Assembly: GCF_000721265.1 (NCBI RefSeq)
Contig: NZ_JOFZ01000010.1
Span: forward strand, 1 to 64,000
Direction: 5' to 3'
Source of the DNA: Streptomyces sp. NRRL F-5126
Lineage (GTDB): Bacteria > Actinomycetota > Actinomycetes > Streptomycetales > Streptomycetaceae
DNA: 64,000 nt
A program made the translations under genes and the position numbers. The notes under the pieces are model-generated. The model saw only the letters and a program-made list of their open reading frames with translations. It had not been told where the DNA came from and made no database searches. Below, piece after piece: positions 1 through 8,585 of the stretch. Position 1 is the stretch's first letter. Each line of letters opens with the position of its first letter.

Positions 1-300
1 CGAGAGCGGAACAGGAGAGAGGAATAATCCCTCCCGTCCACAGCATCCTCGCTGTGTTACTACAAAGGAACCCAAATCCACCGGACATCACATCCGGCAA
101 ACCGGGGTATCAACATATCTGGCGTTGACTTTTAGCACGCTGTTGAGTTCTCAAGGAACGGACGCTTCCTTCGGAAACCCTTCCAGGATCCCTCCGGGCG
201 CTTTCCCTTCGGTGTGTCCAAACTCTATCAGGGTTTTTCACCCTCCCCGACCACCGTTCTGCGCACATGCAGAAGCAGTACCCGGTTCCGGGCGAGTTCA
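1..300 (-). promoter_or_regulatory. rRNA operon promoter and 5' leader; 16S gene lies beyond the left edge
   Basis: Read on the minus strand, this stretch carries the streptomycete pre-16S leader: a GTTCCTTGAGAACTCAAC element at about 142-160, then an AACGCCAGATATGTTGATACC segment, then a CAGCGAGGATGCTGTG hairpin and a GGGATTATTCCTC segment ending in GTTCCGCTCTCG at position 1. From memory of Streptomyces rrn operons, the mature 16S 5' end should lie some tens of bases left of position 1. A plausible -10 hexamer TAGAGT sits at 222-227 (minus). I could not define its -35, and rrn operons usually have several tandem promoters. No coding sequence is supported here. Confidence 0.82.
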
Positions 301-395
301 TCTTGACAGGAGTTCCGCCGACGCCGACCCGTCGGGCCGCGTCAAGCAGGGGTATGACCCTACAGCCCCTTTACCTCTGCCCGCAAATCGGTTAC

Positions 396-430
396 GCGCC
401 CTCCGCACGCTCCTCTCGTGCGGAGGCGCC
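396..430 (+). promoter_or_regulatory. Hairpin in the crr 5' region
   Basis: CTCCGCAC (401-408) and GTGCGGAG (418-425) are exact inverted repeats around a 9-base loop. Flanking GCGCC/GGCGC bases extend the stem with one bulge. It lies about 90 bases before the crr start and between divergent rrn and crr transcription. It could be a leader structure or a barrier between the two units; no U-tract follows. Confidence 0.45.
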
Positions 431-521
431 GCTGGCCATGACTTACGCTCTGTTCAGCACCCCGTCCCGCTCACTCACAGTGACGACGGATCCGAGAACA
501 CTCCGCCCACTGGGAGGTCCC

Positions 522-971
522 ATGACCCTCGTGTCAGCTCCGCTGTCCGGCCGCGCCATCGGTCTCGCCGCCGTACCCGACCCCGTGTTCGCCGGGGCCA
601 TGGTCGGGCCAGGCACCGCCATCGACCCCGTGCGTGAGCCGACCGAGGCCGTCTCCCCCGTCGACGGCATCGTCGTCTCCCTGCACCCGCACGCGTTCGT
701 CGTCGTGGACGGTGACGGCCATGGTGTGCTCACCCATCTCGGGATCGACACCGTCCAGCTCAACGGCGCCGGTTTCGAGCTGCTGGTCAACAAGGGCGAC
801 GCCGTCACGCGCGGTCAGGGTGTCGTGCGGTGGGACCCCGCGGGCGTCGAGACGGCCGGCAAGTCCCCGATCTGCCCCGTCGTCGCACTTGAGGCCACCG
901 CCGACTCGCTCGCCTCCCTGCGCGAGAGCGGCGACGTCGCGACCGGTGAGACGCTGTTCGACTGGCAGTGA
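522..971 (+). CDS. crr: PTS glucose-type IIA component (IIA-Glc, Crr)
   Basis: This is the soluble 149-aa IIA protein of the sugar phosphotransferase system. It accepts phosphate from HPr and passes it to membrane IIB/IIC permeases. The IIA-Glc fold is recognisable in SPVDGIVVSLHPHAFVV and in HGVLTHLGIDTVQLNG. His57 and His72 are the conserved histidine pair, with His72 (THLGID) the expected phosphorylation site. The ATG at 522 follows GGGAGG (512-517), and family length matches; longer in-frame extensions have no ribosome site. ptsI follows 128 bp downstream on the same strand. No HPr gene lies nearby, so ptsH must be elsewhere. Confidence 0.95.
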   Translation: MTLVSAPLSGRAIGLAAVPDPVFAGAMVGPGTAIDPVREPTEAVSPVDGIVVSLHPHAFVVVDGDGHGVLTHLGIDTVQLNGAGFELLVNKGDAVTRGQGVVRWDPAGVETAGKSPICPVVALEATADSLASLRESGDVATGETLFDWQ

Positions 972-1099
972 GCCGGAGTTCGGCAGCGGGCCGAAGCTCG
1001 ATCGGCGGTTGAGGCCGGAAGCCGGGCACCCGGCTTCCGGGCTGCCGCACACCAACCGCGGTGCAGGGGGCCACCGCACGTAACACGGAGACGGTGAAA

Positions 1100-2779
1100 T
1101 TGGAGACAACGCTGCGAGGCGTCGGTGTCAGCCACGGTGTGGCGATCGGCGAGGTACGGCACATGGGGACGGCCGTCCTGGAGCCGCCCGCCAAGCAGAT
1201 CCCCGCGGGGGAGGCCGAGCGCGAGCAGGGTCGGGCCCGGCAGGCTGTCGAGGCGGTCGCCGCCGACCTGATCGCCAGAGGCAATCTCGCCGGCGGCGAG
1301 GCCCAGGCGGTCCTTGAGGCGCAGGCCATGATGGCGCAGGATCCCGAGCTGATCGCGGACGTGGAGCGGCGGATCGCCGTGGGCAGCACCGCCGAGCGCG
1401 GTGTGTACGACGCGTTCGCCTCGTACCGCGCACTGCTCGCGGGCGCCGGTGACTACCTGGCGGGGCGGGTGGCCGACCTCGACGACGTGCGCAACCGCAT
1501 CGTCGCCAGGCTGCTCGGCGTGCCGATGCCCGGGGTTCCCGACAGTGACGCGCCGTATGTGCTGATCGCGCGGGACCTCGCCCCCGCGGACACGGCGCTG
1601 CTCGACCCGTCGCTGGTGCTCGCCTTCGTGACCGAGGAAGGCGGACCGACGAGTCACAGCGCGATCCTGGCGCGAGCTCTCGGGGTGCCCGCCGTGGTTG
1701 CGCTGCCGGGTGCGACGGAGCTGGCGGAGGGCGCGGCGGTCGCCGTGGACGGTTCCACCGGCGAGGTGTTCGTCGAGCCCGGCAGCGAGCGGCGTGCGCA
1801 GCTCGAGCAGATCGCCGCGGAGCGGCGGGCCGCGCTGGGCGCGGCGACCGGCCCGGGTGCGACGTCGGACGGGCACAAGGTGCCGCTGCTGGCCAACATC
1901 GGTGGGCCGGGGGATGTCGCGGCCGCGGTGGACGCCGGGGCGGAGGGCGTGGGGCTGTTCCGTACGGAGTTCCTGTTCCTCGACGGCGGTGGGCAGGCGC
2001 CGTCGGAGGAGAAGCAGATCGCGGCCTACCGCCCGGTTCTCGAGGCGTTTCCCGAGGGCCGGGTCGTGGTGCGGGTGCTCGACGCGGGGGCGGACAAGCC
2101 CTTGGCGTTCCTGACCCCGGCCGACGAGCCGAACCCTGCGCTCGGCGTGCGGGGGCTGCGGAGCCTGCTCGACCATCCGGACGTGCTGCGGACGCAGTTG
2201 GCCGCGCTGTCGAAGGCCGCCGAGGGGCTCCCGGTGTACTTGGAGGTCATGGCGCCCATGGTGGCGGACCGCACGGACGCGAAGGCGTTCGCGGACGCCT
2301 GCCGCGAGGCGGGGCTGCGGGCGAAGTTCGGCGCGATGGTGGAGATTCCCTCCGCCGCACTGCGTGCCCGCTCCATCCTGCAGGAGGTCGAGTTCCTCTC
2401 CCTGGGCACGAACGACCTGGCGCAGTACACGTTCGCCGCCGACCGGCAGGTCGGCGCGGTATCGCGGTTGCAGGACCCGTGGCATCCCGCCCTGCTCGAC
2501 CTGGTGTCGCTTGCGGCGGACGGTGCGGAGGCGGAGGGCAAGAGCTGCGGGGTGTGCGGTGAGGCGGCCTCCGATCCGCTGCTCGCGTGCGTGCTGACGG
2601 GTCTCGGGGTGACGTCCCTGTCGATGGGCGCGGCGTCGATTCCGTACGTGCGGGCGGCGCTGGCGAAGCACACCCTGGCGCAGTGCGAGCGCGCGGCGGC
2701 GGCCGCGCGGGCCACGGACTCCGCGCAGGAGGCCAGGCAGGCGGCGCAGGCGGTGCTCTCCGGAGAGTCGCACGCGTAG
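1100..2779 (+). CDS. ptsI: Phosphoenolpyruvate-protein phosphotransferase (PTS Enzyme I)
   Basis: Enzyme I takes phosphate from phosphoenolpyruvate and gives it to HPr, the first step of PTS sugar uptake. The N-terminal HPr-binding and swivelling part carries the phospho-histidine motif GGPTSHSAILAR (His186). The C-terminal PEP-binding barrel carries EVEFLSLGTNDLAQY and the catalytic-cysteine motif GVCGEAASDP. The likely start is TTG at 1100 (559 aa), because GGAG at 1087-1090 is well spaced and family proteins begin METTLRGVGVSHG. In-frame ATG 1061 and GTG 1094 are alternatives. It pairs with crr upstream. The end is followed by a hairpin at 2816-2848. Confidence 0.95.
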   Translation: METTLRGVGVSHGVAIGEVRHMGTAVLEPPAKQIPAGEAEREQGRARQAVEAVAADLIARGNLAGGEAQAVLEAQAMMAQDPELIADVERRIAVGSTAERGVYDAFASYRALLAGAGDYLAGRVADLDDVRNRIVARLLGVPMPGVPDSDAPYVLIARDLAPADTALLDPSLVLAFVTEEGGPTSHSAILARALGVPAVVALPGATELAEGAAVAVDGSTGEVFVEPGSERRAQLEQIAAERRAALGAATGPGATSDGHKVPLLANIGGPGDVAAAVDAGAEGVGLFRTEFLFLDGGGQAPSEEKQIAAYRPVLEAFPEGRVVVRVLDAGADKPLAFLTPADEPNPALGVRGLRSLLDHPDVLRTQLAALSKAAEGLPVYLEVMAPMVADRTDAKAFADACREAGLRAKFGAMVEIPSAALRARSILQEVEFLSLGTNDLAQYTFAADRQVGAVSRLQDPWHPALLDLVSLAADGAEAEGKSCGVCGEAASDPLLACVLTGLGVTSLSMGAASIPYVRAALAKHTLAQCERAAAAARATDSAQEARQAAQAVLSGESHA

Positions 2780-2815
2780 CGGACGCGCGTGACCGCCGTC
2801 AGGGCGGTGCGGGGT

Positions 2816-2848
2816 GGGCCGCCGGCCGGGGTTTCCCGTCGGCGGCCC
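2816..2848. terminator. Bidirectional terminator-like hairpin
   Basis: GGGCCGCCG (2816-2824) and CGGCGGCCC (2840-2848) form a perfect 9-bp stem with a 15-base loop. It sits between the converging ends of ptsI and the unknown minus-strand gene. Confidence 0.6.
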
Positions 2849-2871
2849 CGTTCATGTTTCCGCCTGCGCGG

Positions 2872-3783
2872 TCAGTGGTGGAGTCCGGGCTCTTCCGGGC
2901 CGAGGTCGAAGCCGGCCCGGTAGTCCACGTCCGGTTCCGGGCCGATGGGTTCGCCCGTCTCCGCGTCCGTGCAGTACGCGTTGAACACCTCGGCGGCCGT
3001 CAGGGGCGCGAGGTGCCCTTCGGCGAGGTGCCAGCCGTGGAGGCGGTCGGGGGCGCCGTGGGCGGTGGTGCGCATGACGACGCCTCCTCGCGTGCCGAGG
3101 GCGATGCCCGTGGCCAGGACGCAGACGAACTCGGCGCTCTGCACGGTGTCCAGGACGGTGGGACCGTCCGTCTGCTCGGCCTGGAGGACCGCGGTCAGTT
3201 GTTCCTCGGCGGCGGGGATGCTGCACACCATCTGGTGCGTGCCGGGTCCCGCGCCTTCCAGGAGCCGCCACAGGAGGCGGTGGGCCTGGTCGAAGGCGGC
3301 CTGCCCGATGTCCTCGCCGCAGTCGGCGCAGGAGCCGAGGTCGGCGAGTACCGCCGTCGCGTACGCGTGGGTCGCCTTGCGGACGGCGGTCTCGGCGAGC
3401 GTGTGCAGCAGGCTCTCGAACGGCGCGCCCGTGTAGGGCACGACGGCGCCGCCGGTGGCAGCGATGTGCGCCGTGTAGCGGGCCCTGACCGCGGGAGAGT
3501 CGGGGTCGAGGCCGGCGTCGGCGCAGTACCAGGCGTATTCCTCGGGGTCGAACAGGGCGGCGCCGACGTGCAGTGACTCGCGGGCGAGGCCGCGCAGCAG
3601 GGCGTCGGCCTGCCGCCGGTAGGCGGAATGGTCGTCGAAGGGGAAGCTGCGGTAGCGGCACATCGCCGCGAAGTCCTGCTCGTCGGCCAGGAGGCCGACC
3701 GTGCTGGGTACTTCGCGGCGCAGCGCCCTGCGCAGCGTCCTGGCCGTGGGCCGTCCGCCGCTGTCGTCGGTGTGTGCTGTCAT
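2872..3783 (-). CDS. Unknown protein, about 303 aa
   Basis: I do not recognise a family. The predicted soluble protein has no signal peptide or membrane segment. It contains a cysteine pair in GSCADCGEDIG near residues 150-160, too little for a confident metal-site call. Codon usage and third-position GC fit a real gene. The ATG at 3783 follows GGGGGAG; a GTG at 3801 is an in-frame alternative. It lies 86 bp downstream of the acetoacetyl-CoA synthetase gene on the same strand and may be co-transcribed with it. Function unknown. Confidence 0.8.
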   Translation of the reverse strand: MTAHTDDSGGRPTARTLRRALRREVPSTVGLLADEQDFAAMCRYRSFPFDDHSAYRRQADALLRGLARESLHVGAALFDPEEYAWYCADAGLDPDSPAVRARYTAHIAATGGAVVPYTGAPFESLLHTLAETAVRKATHAYATAVLADLGSCADCGEDIGQAAFDQAHRLLWRLLEGAGPGTHQMVCSIPAAEEQLTAVLQAEQTDGPTVLDTVQSAEFVCVLATGIALGTRGGVVMRTTAHGAPDRLHGWHLAEGHLAPLTAAEVFNAYCTDAETGEPIGPEPDVDYRAGFDLGPEEPGLHH

Positions 3784-3869
3784 GGCTCCCCCTGAGGTCA
3801 CGCGCTGTCCGGGTGGTGCGCTGTGGTCTCACTCACCGTAACGAGGGGGTCTGACAGTGGCCCGCTCGT

Positions 3870-5846
3870 TCAGTGGCGGTCGCGGGCGAAGCGCTCGTAG
3901 AACCGCAGGACGTCGATGTCGTCGACGGAGCCCGGGTTGACGGCCTTGTCGAGTCGGGAGCCCTGGAGCAGGCGTTTGACGGGGACTTCGATGCGCTTGC
4001 CCGTCAGGGTGTGCGGGACGCCGGGTGCCTCGATGATCTCGTCGGGTACGTGGCGGGGCGAGAGGTCGGCCCTGATGGCCTGTTTGATGCGCAGGCGGAG
4101 GTCGTCGTCGAGGCTCGCGCCCTCGGCGAGGTGCACGAAGAGCGGCATCCAGTATCCGCCGTCGGGTTGTTCGATGCCGACGACGAGGGACTCGCGGATC
4201 TCGGGGAGTCGCTCGACGGCCTCGTAGATGTCGGCGGAGCCCATGCGCACGCCCTGCCGGTTCAGGGTGGAGTCGGAGCGTCCGTGGATGATGACCGTGC
4301 CGCGGTCGGTGAGGGTGATCCAGTCGCCGTGCCGCCAGACGCCCGGGTAGGTCTCGAAGTAGCTCTCGCGGTAGCGGCTGCCGTCCGGGTCGTTCCAGAA
4401 CCGGACCGGCATCGACGGCATGGGGCCCGCGACGACGAGCTCGCCGACCTCGCCGATGACGGGCTTGCCCTGGGCGTCCCACGCCTGAAGATCGGTGCCG
4501 AGGCCCGCGGCCTGGAGTTCGCCGATGTGGACGGGGAGGGTGGGCACGGCGCTCGCGAAGCAGCTGCAGACGTCGGTGCCGCCGCTGACGGAGGCGATCC
4601 ACAGGTCGTGGCCGACCTCGTCGTGGAGCCAGCGGAATCCGTCGGGCGGCAGTGGGGATCCGGTGGTGGCGACGCATTTGAGGCGGGAGAGGTCGTGGTC
4701 GCGGCCCGGGTGGACGTCGGCCTTGCGGCAGGCCATCACGTACGCGGCGGAGGTGCCGAAGAGGGTGGTGCCGGTGCGTTCGGCCACGTCCCACTGCGCG
4801 TCGGTGCCGGGGTGGGCGGGGCTGCCGTCGTAGAGCACGACCGTGGTGCCGACGAGGAGTCCGGAGACGAGGAAGTTCCACATCATCCAGCCGGTGGACG
4901 TGTACCAGAAGAACCGGTCCTCGGGCCCGAGGTCGCAGTGCAGGCCGAGTTGCTTGACGTGTTCGAGGAGGATGCCGCCCTGGGACTGGACGATGGCCTT
5001 CGGCAGTCCCGTGGTGCCCGAGGAGTAGAGGACCCACAGCGGGTGGTCGAAGGGGACGTGCGTGAATGCGGGTTCGGTGGTGCCGCCGACGAGCGCGTCC
5101 CAGTCGAGTGCCCCCTCGGGGGGCTCGGTGCCGAGGAGCGGTACGTGGACGACGGCGCGCAGCGTGGGCAGTTCCCGGCGCAGTTCGGCGACGACGCCGG
5201 TGCGGTCGTGGGTCTTGCCGCCGTAGCGGTAGCCGTCGACGGCGAACAGGACGACGGGTTCGACCTGCTGGAAGCGGTCGAGGACGCTGCGCGCGCCGAA
5301 GTCGGGGGCGCAGGACGTCCACACGGCGCCGACGGCGGCGGTGGCGAGGAGCGCGACGACGGCCTGCGGCACGTTGGGGAGGTAGCCGCTGACGCGGTCA
5401 CCGGGGCGCACGCCGAGTTCACGCAGGTGGGCCGCGAGCCCGCCGACCTGGTGGCGGAGTTCCCGCCAGCTGGTGGTGGTCTGCTGCTGGGTCTCGTCGA
5501 CGTGGAGGAGCGCGGGCAGTTCGGCCCTGTCCGGGTCCTCGCCGGCGCGCAGGGCGTGTTCCGCGTAGTTGAGGGTGGCGCCGGTGAACCACTGGGCGCC
5601 GGGCATCGTGCGGTCGCCGATGACCTGCTCGTACGGGGTGGCGAAGCGGATGCCGAACCATTCGGCGACGGCGGCCCAGAACGTGTCGAGTGCGTCGACG
5701 GACCAGCGGTGCAGCGCCGGGTAGCCGCCGTCGGCCGGCGCGCCGTGGTGTTCGGCCGCCCATGCCTGGAACCGTGTCACCTGCGCGGCGGCGACGCTCT
5801 CCGGCGTGGGCCGCCAGAGAGGGGCAGGGGTGGGTTCTGTGATCAT
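3870..5846 (-). CDS. aacS: Acetoacetyl-CoA synthetase (acetoacetate-CoA ligase)
   Basis: This 658-aa acyl-adenylate-forming enzyme should activate acetoacetate to acetoacetyl-CoA with ATP, allowing reuse of ketone bodies and polyhydroxybutyrate-derived acid. The N-terminal acetyl-CoA-synthetase-type cap (LNYAEHAL) is present. The ATP-binding P-loop VLYSSGTTGLPKAIVQ lies at about residues 272-287. An adenylation signature with WSGGTDVCS-like SVSGGTDVCSCF and the C-terminal catalytic lysine in HTLTGKRIEVPVKRLL are also visible. Length and the long N-terminal cap fit AacS better than acetyl-CoA synthetase. Exact substrate is inferred from family resemblance. Upstream are 255 non-coding bases. 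Confidence 0.9.
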   Translation of the reverse strand: MITEPTPAPLWRPTPESVAAAQVTRFQAWAAEHHGAPADGGYPALHRWSVDALDTFWAAVAEWFGIRFATPYEQVIGDRTMPGAQWFTGATLNYAEHALRAGEDPDRAELPALLHVDETQQQTTTSWRELRHQVGGLAAHLRELGVRPGDRVSGYLPNVPQAVVALLATAAVGAVWTSCAPDFGARSVLDRFQQVEPVVLFAVDGYRYGGKTHDRTGVVAELRRELPTLRAVVHVPLLGTEPPEGALDWDALVGGTTEPAFTHVPFDHPLWVLYSSGTTGLPKAIVQSQGGILLEHVKQLGLHCDLGPEDRFFWYTSTGWMMWNFLVSGLLVGTTVVLYDGSPAHPGTDAQWDVAERTGTTLFGTSAAYVMACRKADVHPGRDHDLSRLKCVATTGSPLPPDGFRWLHDEVGHDLWIASVSGGTDVCSCFASAVPTLPVHIGELQAAGLGTDLQAWDAQGKPVIGEVGELVVAGPMPSMPVRFWNDPDGSRYRESYFETYPGVWRHGDWITLTDRGTVIIHGRSDSTLNRQGVRMGSADIYEAVERLPEIRESLVVGIEQPDGGYWMPLFVHLAEGASLDDDLRLRIKQAIRADLSPRHVPDEIIEAPGVPHTLTGKRIEVPVKRLLQGSRLDKAVNPGSVDDIDVLRFYERFARDRH

Positions 5847-6050
5847 GGTACGGCTCCCGGCCTGGGCTCGACGCTGGTGTGCGACGCGCGTGCCCGTGCG
5901 GGGTACGCGCGGGACACGGCTGACAGGGACGATGCCACGTGATCGTCTCTCGCACCAGGCTGCGCTGCCCGCCGCCCGCCGCTCGCCGCGCCGCTTGGAC
6001 GTGGTCGCACGGGCGCTAGGGCCGGCCCGTGCGGGCTCCCTCCGTGCGGG

Positions 6051-6080
6051 GTCCGTCCGTACGTGGTCCGTCCGTAGGTG
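6051..6080 (+). repeat. Tandem 15-bp repeat, two copies plus partial
   Basis: GTCCGTCCGTACGTG (6051-6065) is followed directly by GTCCGTCCGTAGGTG (6066-6080), differing at one base, then by GTCCG. A degenerate GTGCGGG copy precedes it. The repeat lies just beyond the 3' end of the amidohydrolase gene in untranslated sequence. Confidence 0.8.
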
Positions 6081-6101
6081 GTCCGGGCGGCGGCGCGCCG
6101 G

Positions 6102-7064
6102 TCAGATGTTCAGCACGCGCCGCGCGTTCAGGTGGGCGATCCCGCTCTTCACCTCGGGCGGGAGCGCGGCCTCCTCGATGGAGGCCACCGCGTCGGCGGT
6201 GTCTTCGTACGGGTAGTCGACGGCGAACATGACCGAGTCGGCGCCGACGGTGAGGACGGCGGCCCGCACGGCCTCCGGGGCGAGTATCCCGCTCGTGGTG
6301 ATCAGGATGTTGGATCCGATGTACTGCGACGGCATGCGTTCGAGCGGTTCGTCGACCTCGAGCGTGCGGTAGCGGGAGTCGAGGCGGGAGCGCTGGAACG
6401 GCAGGAACTCGCCGAGGTGCCCGAGGATCAGCGTGGCGCCGGGGTGCCGGTCGAAGACTCCGGCGTACACCAGCCGCAGGGCGTGGCCGCCGGTCTCGGC
6501 CTGCCAGCTCCAGCTCGCCCCGTACATCTCGGGCCGCCCGCGCATCACGTGCCAGTCGTCCGCCGGCAGCGAGCCGGGGTGCAGGTACAGCGGCACGCGC
6601 AGTTCTTCCAGTGCGCTCCACAGCTCGTCGTAGGCGGGATCGTCCAGGTACCGGCCCTGCGTGTGGTCGTTGACCAGTGCGCCGCTGAAGCCCAGGTGGC
6701 GGATGCAGCGTTCCAGTTCGGCCACCGCGGCCGCGGGGTCCTGCAGCGGCAGGGCGGCGAACCCGCGGAAGCGGGAGGGGTGGCGGGCGATGGTGCCGGC
6801 GAGATGGTCGTTGGCGAATCGGGCGTTGCGCACCGCCGCGCGGGTGTCCGCGTCGGCCTGGATGCCGGGGACGCTCAGCGAGAGGACCTGGATGTCGATG
6901 CCGTGGGCGTCCATGTCGGGCAGGCGGTACTGCTCGAAGTCGTCCAGGCGCCGCATGCAGTGCTCGGCGTACTGGTCGCTGGTGCGGATCCTCATCGGGG
7001 CCGCGCCTTGGCGTGCGGCCAGTTCCGGGATGGTGAAGGCCTCCTCCAGCGCGATGTAGGCCAT
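6102..7064 (-). CDS. Amidohydrolase-superfamily decarboxylase-like protein (DHBD/gamma-resorcylate type)
   Basis: This 320-aa protein belongs to the amidohydrolase-2 group of metal-dependent barrel enzymes, many of which decarboxylate aromatic acids. Family markers are the N-terminal YIALEEAF (metal ligand Glu near residue 7-8), DHT and LHPGS histidines in the middle, GHLGEFLPF, and FAVDYPYED supplying the late Asp. The EEAF form, without the His of EEHF, is what I recall for 2,3-dihydroxybenzoate decarboxylases. Substrate is not determined. The ATG at 7064 follows GAGGAG. It sits 59 bp downstream of the reductase gene, probably one operon under the divergent TetR regulator. Confidence 0.82.
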   Translation of the reverse strand: MAYIALEEAFTIPELAARQGAAPMRIRTSDQYAEHCMRRLDDFEQYRLPDMDAHGIDIQVLSLSVPGIQADADTRAAVRNARFANDHLAGTIARHPSRFRGFAALPLQDPAAAVAELERCIRHLGFSGALVNDHTQGRYLDDPAYDELWSALEELRVPLYLHPGSLPADDWHVMRGRPEMYGASWSWQAETGGHALRLVYAGVFDRHPGATLILGHLGEFLPFQRSRLDSRYRTLEVDEPLERMPSQYIGSNILITTSGILAPEAVRAAVLTVGADSVMFAVDYPYEDTADAVASIEEAALPPEVKSGIAHLNARRVLNI

Positions 7065-7123
7065 GGCAGGGCTCCTCGGTCGTCTGCGGTGACGGTGTGC
7101 GGGCGTGGGGTGTGGCTCGGGAC

Positions 7124-7735
7124 TCAGCCGAGCGGTACGACGATCGCGCCGGCATGGTCGCCCGTCCGCGCCTCGTCGAGCATGAGCGCGGCCACGGAGG
7201 CGCGGGACATCCTGGGCGGCAGGAGCGGGCGCCGCAGTTCGGCGAGCGGCACCGTGCGGCGATCGGGGCTGAGGGGGCCGTTGGTCAGATCCGGCGCATG
7301 GAACACGCTGGCGCCGGCATCCAGGGCGATCCGGTCCGCCTCGGCCTTCTCGGCCAGTTCGGCGCCGACGGCCATCCGCATCACGGCCTGGTAGATCCGG
7401 CCGCCCGCGCCGGTCGACTCGCCCGAGCCCAGCGCGCCGAGCCATACCGTGCGCACGCGTGCCGCGGCGAGCAGCCCGGCGCCCGCAACCAGCGCTCCCG
7501 GACCTTCGCCCTTGGCCAGGCCGATGGCCGATATGGCCACGTCGACGTCGTCCAGGGCCGGGAAGGTGCGCGGGGAGCATACGTCCGCCCGCCGGACGTC
7601 GATCGCGCCGGGGCCCGACGCGGTGAACCCGTCCGGGTCGCGCACGAGCGCCACGATGTCGTGGCCCCGCTCGATGGCCTGGTCCACGAGCAGGCCGCCG
7701 ACCCTGCCCGACGCGCCAAGTACTGCGATTCGCAT
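7124..7735 (-). CDS. NAD(P)-binding reductase, NmrA/SDR-like
   Basis: This 203-aa protein starts MRIAVLGASGRVGGLLVDQA, a Rossmann dinucleotide-binding motif (GxxGxxG) at residues 7-13, followed by RDP and a DVDVAISAIG beta strand, as in atypical short-chain NAD(P)-binding proteins of the NmrA/YwnB type. It acts in the cytosol; its substrate is unknown. Its ATG at 7735 faces the TetR gene across 142 bp holding operator-like repeats. It is the promoter-proximal gene of a two-gene unit with the downstream amidohydrolase. Confidence 0.83.
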   Translation of the reverse strand: MRIAVLGASGRVGGLLVDQAIERGHDIVALVRDPDGFTASGPGAIDVRRADVCSPRTFPALDDVDVAISAIGLAKGEGPGALVAGAGLLAAARVRTVWLGALGSGESTGAGGRIYQAVMRMAVGAELAEKAEADRIALDAGASVFHAPDLTNGPLSPDRRTVPLAELRRPLLPPRMSRASVAALMLDEARTGDHAGAIVVPLG

Positions 7736-7755
7736 GGTGATCCGACTCCTGACTG

Positions 7756-7791
7756 AACAACTGTTGGTTACATGAGTAAACAAGTGTTGGT
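7756..7791. promoter_or_regulatory. TetR operator-like direct repeat
   Basis: AACAACTGTTGGT (7756-7768) and AACAAGTGTTGGT (7779-7791) differ at one base and are offset by 23 bp, about two helical turns. Each is itself a small imperfect palindrome (CAAC-T-GTTG in the first copy). They lie between the divergent reductase and TetR genes, so TetR binding would control both directions. Confidence 0.65.
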
Positions 7792-7877
7792 CAGCGGCTG
7801 TCAAGCGGCGGAGACGGTAAAGTGAACAGCCGTAGCCGAACGGTGCAGCCGGTGCACGAGGCCGGAAGGGAGCAAGG

Positions 7878-8585
7878 GTGGCGTCTCGGGAGCAGCCCGC
7901 CCGCCGCCGGCGCAATCCGCGAGGACAGGGGCAGGTACTCAGGACCCAGCTCGTGGATGCCGCGGCGAAGCTGCTGGCCACGCTCGACCAACCGGAGACG
8001 CTGACGCTGCGGCAGGTCGCCCGCGAGGTCGGGGTGGCGCCGGCCAGTATCTACAGCCATTTCCCCGACCTGGGCGCGCTGGTCCAGCACGTGCTGCGGC
8101 TGCGCTACGACGAACTGGCCCGTTCGATGAGCGAGGCGGCACGATCCGCCCCCGACCCGCTGTCCGACCTCGTAGCCAGGTGCGCGGCCTACGTGCGCTG
8201 GGGCGTGGGGCAGCCCGGGCACTACCGCACGCTCTTCGGCGGCCGGATGCCCGCCGATCTCGTTCCCGTGTCGGCCCACGGCGCCGGGGCCGACCTGCTG
8301 GGATCCGTCGTCGACTCGCTCGCGGCCGTCACCGATCCGGACGGGACGCGGTCCACGGCCGGGCAGCGCCGGCAGGCGGCGCTCCTGCTGTGGAGCGCGA
8401 TGCACGGCCTGATCCTGCTCTACAACGACCACGGCGCCATGGACTGGCCCCCGCTCGACGACCTGCTCGCGGCTCTGATCGGCCTGCACGCCGCCCGGCC
8501 AGCGGCCGAGGTCGCGGCCCGCCTGCCGTCCGACGACGGGCCGGGCGCGGACGGCGCGAGCGCCACGGACGACGCGGGTCAGTAG
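7878..8585 (+). CDS. TetR-family transcriptional regulator
   Basis: This 235-aa regulator has an N-terminal helix-turn-helix (LTLRQVAREVGVAPASIYSHFPDLGALV, about residues 42-70) typical of TetR proteins and a C-terminal ligand domain of the WHG type. The GTG start at 7878 follows AAGGGAG. It is transcribed away from the reductase-amidohydrolase pair and probably represses that pair and itself through the 7756-7791 repeats. Its last 7 bases overlap the end of the converging Nudix gene. Confidence 0.88.
   Translation: MASREQPARRRRNPRGQGQVLRTQLVDAAAKLLATLDQPETLTLRQVAREVGVAPASIYSHFPDLGALVQHVLRLRYDELARSMSEAARSAPDPLSDLVARCAAYVRWGVGQPGHYRTLFGGRMPADLVPVSAHGAGADLLGSVVDSLAAVTDPDGTRSTAGQRRQAALLLWSAMHGLILLYNDHGAMDWPPLDDLLAALIGLHAARPAAEVAARLPSDDGPGADGASATDDAGQ

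Noticed and set aside
302..330. TTGACA on the plus strand at 302-307 as a crr -35 element
   Set aside because: No acceptable -10 hexamer lies at 16-19 bp spacing. The nearby palindromic AGGGGTATGACCCT is also too far from the dre consensus to call a DasR site.
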